A stretch of DNA of 64,000 nt, taken from Methanolobus sediminis (GTDB lineage Archaea > Halobacteriota > Methanosarcinia > Methanosarcinales > Methanosarcinaceae). A program made the position numbers and the translations under genes. The DNA lies in the NCBI RefSeq assembly GCF_031312595.1, contig NZ_CP133592.1, positions 2,294,001 through 2,358,000 on the forward strand. The letters are read 5' to 3'. The notes under the pieces are model-generated. The model did no database searches. It saw nothing but the letters and a program-made list of their open reading frames with translations, and was not told where the DNA came from. The stretch's first letter is position 1. Each line of letters opens with the position of its first letter. This document shows, piece after piece, positions 56,061 to 63,494 of the stretch.

Positions 56061-56311
56061 ATTAGATAATTCTTTATATAAATTGATTCTATTTCTATTA
56101 GGGTAATCCTTTCACCAAGAATAAGTCTTTCTCCTGTCAAGATGATGATCTTCGTAATCGAGATGATGAATCGGAATAATATCAATAGGATTTTTTCTTT
56201 TGTCGAATCTAAGCATTTGCATAGCAAGTTTGGGTTACAGGTAAGTCTGTTTTTTTGTACGCTAGTATCACAACGTCAGGATATTAGATTATACTATATG
56301 TAAAAAAAGAT

Positions 56312-56350
56312 AGTAGGTATTTGAACTATTGTAATTCAAACACCTATTTT
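56312..56350 (+). terminator. Hairpin with T-run
   Basis: TAGGTATTTGAA and TTCAAACACCTA pair over 12 bp with one G-T pair, followed by TTTTTAAC. It may terminate transcripts coming from the rRNA operon side or mark the end of a lost gene. Confidence 0.45.
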
Positions 56351-56512
56351 TAACAACTTCGTTGTGTAGAAGATGAGAACTATTTTCTTTAAAGGTTTTT
56401 TCAATATTCTTTTTGCGATGTTCCTTAAGAATATCAATATTACCAATATCTGAATATTTTAAGTAATCTATAAATAAAGCTTACACTCTCTAATATTATA
56501 AAGGTGAAAACT

Positions 56513-57172
56513 ATGATTAAGAAAATATTGTCACTACTTTTTGTATTCGCACTACTGAGCAGCGCTGCATTCGCGGCAGGGATCGATACAACAAACAAAT
56601 CCCAGAGTAAAAACGGTACTCTTGGAAATGACGAGATGATCGGGTCAGGAAACGGAGAGGCAATAACAACAAGGACCACAGAAATGACACAGACAATCGA
56701 GCGTGTCAGGTCAAGGTCAATGGCACAGGCAAACGTCAGCGCAACCGGCGATGCTGCACGCAACGTATACAGGAACCAGGTGCAGAACGCAGTCCAGAAC
56801 ATGCTTGACCTCAGTGAAGTTGCAGGCGTAAATGGCCAGCAGATAAGCACAATAGCACGAGAGTTCAACAACTCAGCACAGAACTCAACACAGGCAGAGG
56901 ACAGGATGGCCAGCAGGGGTTCAGTAAGCAGGCTATTGTTTGGCGGCGACTATGCCGCGGCAGAGGATCTTGAAGCAAGCGTCAACCAAAGTCAGGAAAG
57001 GATACAGGAAATGAAACAGCTTATAGAAGGCGACCCTGAGATGGATGCAGAAGTCAAGGAAATGCTACTGGAACAGATAGCAACCATGGAAGCTGAGCAG
57101 GCAAGACTACAAACGTTCGCACAGGTCGAGAAGCAGAGCACAGGACTTCTTGGTTGGTTGATAAAGAAGTGA
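56513..57172 (+). CDS. Secreted coiled-coil-rich protein
   Basis: The 219-aa product (ATG 56513 after AGGTG; a GTG three codons upstream is possible) begins with a signal peptide (MIKKILSLLFVFALLSSAAFA). The mature part is Gln/Asn/Ser-rich with a long helical C-terminal half (SVNQSQERIQEMKQLIEGDP and AEQARLQTFAQVEK) and ends in a short hydrophobic segment (GLLGWLIKK). No catalytic motif is seen. Such secreted Asn/Gln-rich proteins are common in this family of methanogens. A TATA-like run precedes it at about 56,468. Confidence 0.6.
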   Translation: MIKKILSLLFVFALLSSAAFAAGIDTTNKSQSKNGTLGNDEMIGSGNGEAITTRTTEMTQTIERVRSRSMAQANVSATGDAARNVYRNQVQNAVQNMLDLSEVAGVNGQQISTIAREFNNSAQNSTQAEDRMASRGSVSRLLFGGDYAAAEDLEASVNQSQERIQEMKQLIEGDPEMDAEVKEMLLEQIATMEAEQARLQTFAQVEKQSTGLLGWLIKK

Positions 57173-57188
57173 TAACTTCTTTTCATTT

Positions 57189-57450
57189 TTATGTGAATAT
57201 TAACGCTAAATATTGAATTATCCTTTTCACATTCCTAAGCTTAAAATTCAATTTCCCTTCCTTTGCTTTTTTCTTCAAATAAGCCAACATGCTCCTATGC
57301 TTGATTCCAAGTTCCCTTGCTCTTTTAGGTGTTAGATTAAGGATAAAATCATAGACAGCTTTTCTCATTGATGAACGTCTGAACCTTTTCACATCAAAAG
57401 CTCGAGCAGCAATAAAAACTAAAATCGAACTAATATTGAGTTCAAAAATC
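57189..57450 (-). pseudogene. C-terminal gene fragment (possibly Cas1-like), cut by a MITE-type end
   Basis: Reading leftwards from 57450, the frame runs without a stop into RKAVYDFILNLTPKRARELG, then IKHRSMLAYLKKKAKEGK. The last part resembles the C-terminal helix-turn-helix region I recall from some archaeal Cas1 proteins; that match is from memory and weak. Just upstream, at 57451, begins a MITE-like terminal repeat, so the gene lost its 5' part to an insertion or deletion. An ATG-less remnant is likely nonfunctional. A 67-codon subframe from a GTG at 57392 is the only complete reading. Confidence 0.4.
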
Positions 57451-57600
57451 GGCTCTGTAGAAAATCTTCTTTGAATTTTATTTCAACATCATAATTTTTG
57501 TATTTTCTGGACTCAAACTGAATCTTGTATTTAATACCACCTGGATGATCTGGTATATATTTTGTGATTTTTGCAGATACTGACATTTTTATGAACTATT
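57451..57600. mobile_element. Single end of the MITE/IS family
   Basis: GGCTCTGTAGAAAATC (from 57451) matches the 15-bp end of the element at 29,771 at 14 of 15 positions. No opposite end was found within the following 600 bp, so this looks like a truncated copy. A 45-codon minus-strand open frame (57586 leftwards, segments ITKYIPDHPGGIKYKIQFES and KNYDVEIKFKEDFLQS) runs from the element into the neighbouring fragment. Its right limit is uncertain. Confidence 0.4.
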
Positions 57601-57728
57601 GACAGAAGTTCTACTCACAATTGAATGCAAAAGGGGACATTGACCATTAATATATTATACGTTAAGTAATTGATATTTTTCTAAGATTTGCTTAAGCGCT
57701 AGTTGATTCAATTATATGATGGTAGTAA

Positions 57729-60281
57729 ATGACACAACTCGATGTGAATTCGGAAATTGCAAAAGTCGTTAATGACAGTCCCGTAACAATTTTCATATGG
57801 AAGCCAGAAGAAAGGTGGCCAGTAGAATTTGTTTCAGAGAATGTCAAACAGTTTGGTTATTCATCTGAAGAGTTTCTTTCAGGCAGATTAAAGTATGAAG
57901 ATATAATCCATCCTGATGACATTGAACGTGTACACAGAGAGGTTACTGAATACTCTGAGACATGTGTTGATAATTTTGTTCAGGAATATAGAATATTGAC
58001 GCCATCCGGTGAAACGCGGTATGTTGACGACAGGACTATTATTCGGAGGGATGAGAGTGGTAATATTCAGTATTATGAAGGTATTATACTTGATATAAGC
58101 CAGCGAAAACTCTCTGAAAAAATAATAGATTGCCGCAATCAGATTCTTGAGGGCCTGGCGTCGGGTGAAACTCTTAATGAGATTCTTACGCGTCTGGTGA
58201 GATCAACTAAAAGACTTATACCGGAAGCAATCAGTATTGTCATGTTACTGGATGAGGAAAAGAAACATCTGGTCCATGCTATTTCTCTTCATCTTCCGGA
58301 TTTTTACAAAAAAGCTATCGAAGGACTGCCCATAGGTGAAGGTATAGGCTCCTGTTCAACTGCTGTTTACACCGGGAAAAGGGTTGTTGTAGAGGACATA
58401 ATGGAGCATCCATACTGGGACAATCTCAGGGAAGTTGCAGTCCAGGCAGGCCTTAGGGCTAGTTGTTGCGAACCCATTAGAAGTTCGAATAATGAGATAT
58501 TTGGAACTTTTGGAATCTACTTCCGTGAACCACACACGCCTACAAAAGAAGAAATTGATATCCTAAAAGCAAACGCCAATCTCGCAGCTATTGCAATAAG
58601 CAAAAAGAGAGTATTGGATAATGCTATTGAATCGGAACAAAAGCTTAAGATCATTCTCAACAATGTGAACGATCAGATCTATATAAGTGAACTTGACGGG
58701 AAAACACTTGCTGTTAACCAGGCTGTAGTAGATACATTGGGTTACAGCAGGAACGAGATGTTAAATTCCTATCCTATCGACATAATTCCAGCAAAAGATG
58801 TGCGTCAGGTATCAAAACTTATGAAGAAGATCGAAAAGGATGGAAGGGCGGTATATGAGACCGAGGCTATACACAAGGATGGCAGGAGAATACCGCTGGA
58901 AGTGAGTGCTCGATTCATAATATATGATGGGAAGAAAACCATCCTGTCAGTTGCCAGAGACATTACTGAGCGCAAAGGAGCCGAAAGAAAGCGCCGGCTT
59001 GAAGAGGAAAGGCTTGAAGCGCTTGTTAAACTAAATAGAATGACAGGTGCATCATTAAGTGAGATCACCGATTTTGCAAGGGAAGAAGCTGTAAGGCTTA
59101 CTGAAAGTACGCTTGGATACCTTGCGTTCATGAATGCAGATGAAACAGCTCTTATTATGCATTCCTGGTCAAAAAGTGCTATGAATGAATGTGGTATCAA
59201 AGACAAACGTTTCGTGTATCCCATAAAGACCACTGGGTTATGGGGTGAAGCAATAAGGCAGCGCAGACCTATAATCACAAATGATTACTCTCATCCAAGT
59301 CCTATGAAAAAGGGATACCCAGAGGACCATGTGGAACTTACCAGACATATGAATATTCCGATATTTGATGGTGACCACATAGTTGCCGTTGCAGGTGTTG
59401 GCAATAAAACGGAAGATTATGATGAATCGGATGTACGCCAGCTTACCTTATTGATGCAGGGCATGTGGAGTCTCATTCAAAGAAAACAAATAGAAGATGC
59501 CTTAAAACAATATTCTGATGAACTAAAGATGGCAAATGAGGAACTAAGGTCCATCAACAGGATGAAGACCGAGTTCATTACAGAAAGGCTGGAAACTGTA
59601 TATGGCTATGGACACTCAGAGTGCGGTATCTTTGATGATGAGATGGTCATGGCTATTGATGATCAGCAGGCAAAAGCTATCGATTCCGTATTACTCAACT
59701 CAGAAAGGTTGAAACGTATGGTAAATTCACTTCTGTATATGAGTCAGGAGCAGGCTGGAAAGATCGTATATACTTTTTCCAGTGCATATATGGATAAACT
59801 AATATCTGAAGCCTTGATGAATCTTATATTACTAATAGATGAGAAAGGAATTAATTTAGAAATTAATGTACCTGAGGGATTACCGGCAATAAGATCTGAT
59901 AAGGACAAACTGACTCAAACATTGATAATCCTTATAGACAATGCTATCAAATTCACTCCCGAAGGCGGAAGAATAAACATAGATCTAAGTGAAGAAAGTA
60001 GTCATCTGCACTTGAAGATATCTGATACGGGGCCAGGTATACAGAAAGATCTTATTCCGCATATCTTCCAGAAATTCTACCAGATGGAGGACTCAATGAG
60101 TCGAATGTATCAGGGACTTGAATCAGGTCTGTACATCTGCAAGGACATAATCCTTGAACATAAAGGCGAGATATGGATCGAAAGCGAAAAAGGTAAAGGA
60201 ACAACATTCCACATAAGACTTCCAATAGAGGTTGTGGAAGAAGATTCCACGCAAAATATCAAAAGTGAGATGATGGCATGA
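57729..60281 (+). CDS. MsmS-like multi-sensor histidine-kinase-type protein, degenerate H-box
   Basis: The 850-aa product reads PAS (about 10-125), GAF (133-293), PAS (300-415), GAF (430-588), a coiled-coil linker and a kinase region (612-835). The second GAF holds a cysteine (C488 in NECGIKD) in the region where MsmS of Methanosarcina acetivorans attaches haem through a cysteine. The ATPase half has IDNAIKFTPEGG (N box), SDTGPGI (G1) and ESGLYICKD (G2, altered). The phosphoacceptor box is missing: MKTEFITERLETVYGYGHSE replaces the usual F-x-x-x-x-S-H-E-L-R-T-P-L. It overlaps the Msr-type gene by ATGA and precedes an Mts-type gene, the msmS-msr-mts arrangement. It probably senses redox or haem state. 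Confidence 0.8.
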   Translation: MTQLDVNSEIAKVVNDSPVTIFIWKPEERWPVEFVSENVKQFGYSSEEFLSGRLKYEDIIHPDDIERVHREVTEYSETCVDNFVQEYRILTPSGETRYVDDRTIIRRDESGNIQYYEGIILDISQRKLSEKIIDCRNQILEGLASGETLNEILTRLVRSTKRLIPEAISIVMLLDEEKKHLVHAISLHLPDFYKKAIEGLPIGEGIGSCSTAVYTGKRVVVEDIMEHPYWDNLREVAVQAGLRASCCEPIRSSNNEIFGTFGIYFREPHTPTKEEIDILKANANLAAIAISKKRVLDNAIESEQKLKIILNNVNDQIYISELDGKTLAVNQAVVDTLGYSRNEMLNSYPIDIIPAKDVRQVSKLMKKIEKDGRAVYETEAIHKDGRRIPLEVSARFIIYDGKKTILSVARDITERKGAERKRRLEEERLEALVKLNRMTGASLSEITDFAREEAVRLTESTLGYLAFMNADETALIMHSWSKSAMNECGIKDKRFVYPIKTTGLWGEAIRQRRPIITNDYSHPSPMKKGYPEDHVELTRHMNIPIFDGDHIVAVAGVGNKTEDYDESDVRQLTLLMQGMWSLIQRKQIEDALKQYSDELKMANEELRSINRMKTEFITERLETVYGYGHSECGIFDDEMVMAIDDQQAKAIDSVLLNSERLKRMVNSLLYMSQEQAGKIVYTFSSAYMDKLISEALMNLILLIDEKGINLEINVPEGLPAIRSDKDKLTQTLIILIDNAIKFTPEGGRINIDLSEESSHLHLKISDTGPGIQKDLIPHIFQKFYQMEDSMSRMYQGLESGLYICKDIILEHKGEIWIESEKGKGTTFHIRLPIEVVEEDSTQNIKSEMMA

Positions 60282-61063
60282 AATTGGCTTTGTTAGGTAC
60301 TCTTTTTCTCTCAGACAAAAGAAAAGATCTTCTCCTTTTGCTGATAGAAAGACCTATGAATATCGATGAGATCAAAAGTACACTTAATGTCACGTCCAGT
60401 GCTATGATGACCCAGATAAAGATCCTCATTGATCAGGGTATAATACTTTATGAGGATGATCAGTACCAGCTTTCCAGTTTTGGTGAAGTTATTGTAAAGA
60501 AAATGGTCCCTCTGTTAAACACCTTAATGGTTTTTGAAGACAATAAACAATACTGGGAAAATCATAGGGTAAAGGGTATTCCGGCACATCTTCTTGAGAG
60601 CATAGAAGAACTGGGTTCCTGTGAACTTGTTGAGCCGGAACTCAATCGTATGTATGAATTGCCGAAGAAGTTCACCGATAATCTGATACAGTCAAAATAT
60701 ATCATGGAAATCTCTTCTTCATTCAGCCCTGCTTATCCCTATAAATACATTGAACTTGCCAGGAAAGGCGTCCGGATCTCACTCATAATAACAGAGTCTG
60801 TATTTGAAAGACTTGAAACGGAGTATTTTGAACAATTGAAGGATTATCTCGGGATGGAAAATACGGAACTCTTTGTATGTAAAGAGGATATTGGTTTTGC
60901 GTCAAGTGTAGTAACAGACAGATTTCTTTCATTGACACTGTTCTATAAGAACGGGATGTTCCACAATCATTCTATGATGAGCTTTGAAACAGATGCATTG
61001 AAGTGGGGAGAAGATATGTATCAGTTTTTCAGGCAGACTGCACAAGAAGTGACTGGTCTCTAG
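60278..61063 (+). CDS. Msr-type transcriptional regulator (FilR1/DUF1724 family)
   Basis: The 261-aa product has an N-terminal winged helix (about 1-75: RKDLLLLLIERPMNIDEIKS followed by SSAMMTQIKILIDQGIILY) and the C-terminal domain of methanogen regulators of the Msr/FilR1 (DUF1724) type (about 100-255; SKYIMEISSSFSPAYPYK, FYKNGMFHNHSMMSFE). In Methanosarcina acetivorans such regulators activate genes for methanol and methyl-sulfide methyltransferases. Its ATG overlaps the kinase stop (ATGA), and the mts gene starts 346 bp on, so it very likely controls that gene. Confidence 0.85.
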   Translation: MKLALLGTLFLSDKRKDLLLLLIERPMNIDEIKSTLNVTSSAMMTQIKILIDQGIILYEDDQYQLSSFGEVIVKKMVPLLNTLMVFEDNKQYWENHRVKGIPAHLLESIEELGSCELVEPELNRMYELPKKFTDNLIQSKYIMEISSSFSPAYPYKYIELARKGVRISLIITESVFERLETEYFEQLKDYLGMENTELFVCKEDIGFASSVVTDRFLSLTLFYKNGMFHNHSMMSFETDALKWGEDMYQFFRQTAQEVTGL

Positions 61064-61167
61064 ATTCTTTTTTCATGTAGGGGATGTTTCCCCTGATTAT
61101 ATTTTACTTGTTTTATCCTGAAGTCTTTGAATGGATATATTCTATTTTTGCGTTCGTCAGATCAAAG

Positions 61168-61345
61168 CCATTAATTTGATTAAAACCATTAATCTAATTG
61201 TTGTTTATTTCAATGGTTAACGGCGTTAATTCTAAGGACTTCATTCATTGGATTATGGTCCTGCTTAAAATGATGCCCAGTTCATAATATTAACATCATT
61301 AATAAATTACCGGCGGTTATGATATATATCGAAAGTGAAATACTG
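61168..61345 (+). promoter_or_regulatory. Candidate promoter and operator of the mts gene
   Basis: The 346-bp gap before the mts gene has two 14-bp direct repeats, CCATTAATTTGATT (61168-61181) and CCATTAATCTAATT (61186-61199), spaced 18 bp, and a palindrome TTAACGGCGTTAA (61217-61229). A TATA-like GATATATATC at 61321-61330 would start a message about 60 bases upstream of the ATG. GGAGG lies at 61,399-61,403. The repeats are plausible binding sites for the Msr-type regulator. No gene is seen in this gap. Confidence 0.5.
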
Positions 61346-61409
61346 TTCTTTGTTAACAGTGAGAAATGAAGGTTCACTGTGGAAACGACCTAAATTTTGG
61401 AGGTAAATT

Positions 61410-63314
61410 ATGAAGACAGCAATTCTGAACCAATTAGCGGAAGCTGTGGTCGAAGGTGACGACGACCTGGCAGAAGAACTTGCACAAAAGGCCCTTGATG
61501 AAGGTGTTGATCCTTATGAGGCAATTGTGGAAGGGCTTGCAAAAGGAATGATCATTGTAAGTGACAAGTATGAAAAGGGTGAAGCCTTTGTACCACACCT
61601 GCTCATCGCGTCCAGTGCCATGTATGCAGGTATGGACCTCCTTACTCCTCATATGAAAGTAGAGGGCAACGGAAAACGTTCCGTTGGTGTAATAGGAACC
61701 ATCGAGGGAGATGTACACGACATCGGAAAGAACCTTGTAAAAACAATGCTCTCTGCATCCGGCTTCGATATGGTCGACCTGGGGCACGATGTACCGGTAG
61801 AGAAATTCGTAGAAGTGGCTAAAGAGAAAAAAGCAGACCTTGTTTCCATGAGTGCCTTGATGACAACTACCATGACCAACATGGAAAAAGTAATTGAGAT
61901 GCTGCAGGAAGAAGGTGCCAGAGATTCTCTCATAGTCATGATAGGAGGAGCACCTGTTTCCCCTGAATTCGCAGAACAGATTGGTGCGGACTCAACACAT
62001 CCTGATTCCATGACAGCTACTGAATGGGCAAAGGATGCAGTAAGCAAACTTGCTCCTGCTGAGCAGAGATGGAGCGAGGAGAAGATCTCACTTGGTAAGG
62101 TCAAGTACAGAGAGATCCTTGCTAAGAAGAAGGTCAAAGGAAAGACTGATGTTGGTCTGGAAACTGCAAAGCAGATCATTGCAGACTTCGAGAGTGTAGC
62201 TGTCAAGACGAAAGAAGAAATGACCCACATGGACAGGACACTGGCAGCAATGGGCGACAAGAAGGTTGACAGGTTGCCTGTATATCCTCTTGCTTGCGGT
62301 GTTTTGAGGAAATTTGCTGATGTCAACTACAAGCAGTATGCCACTGACATCAATGCTTTTGTTGAAAGCGCTTACCTTGGATCCAAATATCTGGACACTG
62401 ACATGTTCGTGGGACTCATTGACCTTTCTGCAACATCATCAGACTTCGGATGTAAGATCAAGTACCCTGAAGATGACACACCTTCATCCGAAGGACACCT
62501 TGAGGCATACGAGCAGATAGAAGTCCCTGAGGTAAAGGAAGGTACCCGTGCCTATGAGCTTATTATGGCTTCCAAGGCAGCTACTGAGAAACTTAACAAG
62601 GAACTCAACACTCCATTTGTCGGATTCCACGAAGGTCCTCTTCTTACCCTTACTCAGCTCATGGGTGCAGACCGTGTCCTGATGGATATGAAGACCCATC
62701 CTGATGTAGTACTTGAGGCAGTCCAGAAATGTACGGATTACATCTGCCAGGTATCTGAACTCTTCTTTGAAGAAAGTGCCTGTAATGCGCTGTGTATCGA
62801 TAACCTCTGGTCCAACAATGTGATCATGAGTGAGGAGGACTACTGGAAGTTCGACGGTAAGTTCGTATACGACCAGCACCTGCCGATCTTCAAAAAATAC
62901 GACCAGCCTTACATAATACACAACTGTGCAGATGCAGTACACTTTGACACCCAGATCAGCAAATTCGGTACTCAGTTGTACAGCTACGCATACTATCCAA
63001 AGCTCAGGGGCAAGGGTTCACAGAATTATGCAGATCTTATTCCAAAGTACGGTCATGAATGTTGTATGATGGGAGAGGTCAATCCTGTAGAGTTCATGGA
63101 TAATACTCCTGCAGGTGTCCAGAAGGTAAAGGATGATACCAGGGAACTGCTTCAGGGCGTACTTCCTGTGCTCAAGGAGAGCGGACTGCAATCCAAGTAT
63201 GTAATGGCATCTGGTTGTGAGATCCCACCAGGAGGTCCTCTTACGACCGTGAAGGCAATGGTTGACACAGTGAAGGAACTGGGTCCGGACCTTCAGAAAC
63301 AGATATTCGGATAA
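61410..63314 (+). CDS. Mts-type corrinoid/methyltransferase fusion protein
   Basis: The 634-aa product joins two domains. Residues 1-213 are a MtaC/MtbC-type corrinoid protein with DVHDIGK (101-107; H103 is the lower cobalt ligand), SMSALMT and VMIGGAPVS. Residues about 275-634 are a UroD-type methyltransferase of the MtaA/MtbA/MtsA class with zinc ligands in HNC (H504, C506) and SGC (C603). This is the domain order of MtsD, MtsF and MtsH of Methanosarcina acetivorans, which carry methyl groups between methyl sulfides and coenzyme M. Such a single chain can bind the methyl on cobalt and pass it to CoM. The exact paralogue cannot be fixed. It is followed by a terminator and a hydantoinase-A-like gene. 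Confidence 0.88.
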   Translation: MKTAILNQLAEAVVEGDDDLAEELAQKALDEGVDPYEAIVEGLAKGMIIVSDKYEKGEAFVPHLLIASSAMYAGMDLLTPHMKVEGNGKRSVGVIGTIEGDVHDIGKNLVKTMLSASGFDMVDLGHDVPVEKFVEVAKEKKADLVSMSALMTTTMTNMEKVIEMLQEEGARDSLIVMIGGAPVSPEFAEQIGADSTHPDSMTATEWAKDAVSKLAPAEQRWSEEKISLGKVKYREILAKKKVKGKTDVGLETAKQIIADFESVAVKTKEEMTHMDRTLAAMGDKKVDRLPVYPLACGVLRKFADVNYKQYATDINAFVESAYLGSKYLDTDMFVGLIDLSATSSDFGCKIKYPEDDTPSSEGHLEAYEQIEVPEVKEGTRAYELIMASKAATEKLNKELNTPFVGFHEGPLLTLTQLMGADRVLMDMKTHPDVVLEAVQKCTDYICQVSELFFEESACNALCIDNLWSNNVIMSEEDYWKFDGKFVYDQHLPIFKKYDQPYIIHNCADAVHFDTQISKFGTQLYSYAYYPKLRGKGSQNYADLIPKYGHECCMMGEVNPVEFMDNTPAGVQKVKDDTRELLQGVLPVLKESGLQSKYVMASGCEIPPGGPLTTVKAMVDTVKELGPDLQKQIFG

Positions 63315-63352
63315 GCAGGAACAATCACTTCCCCCTGCTTTTCCTTTTTTTA
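63313..63352 (+). terminator. Terminator of the mts gene
   Basis: AAGCAGG (63313-63319) pairs with CCTGCTT (63334-63340), followed by TTCCTTTTTTT. The hairpin begins at the stop codon of the mts gene. Confidence 0.6.
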
Positions 63353-63494
63353 CTCATACGTGATCTGAAGATCATTTTATGAGGTCTATATCCACAGTGT
63401 GGCGAACCGCTCTGCTCCACAATATACACAGAGGGGTAAGCCACTCTGCCTCCACATTAATTCCCGCAAATCCTCCACACAAAAGGTGATAATA

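Larger units (their letters stand above)
55577..56512. other. Decayed region downstream of the rRNA operon
   Basis: This stretch has no intact gene. It holds the frameshifted HxlR-like remnant (55712-56022), a copy of the 3' end of the tRNA-Met gene (56038-56060) and, near 56,312-56,347, a hairpin TAGGTATTTGAA/TTCAAACACCTA with a following T-run (CCTATTTTT). The rest is AT-rich. The pattern suggests a small integrated element that has mostly decayed. Confidence 0.5.

Noticed and set aside
63386-63480. Imperfect repetition CACAG..CTCTG..CCAC before the hydantoinase-like gene
   Set aside because: Similarity between the copies is too low and the spacing irregular; no palindrome or known site results.
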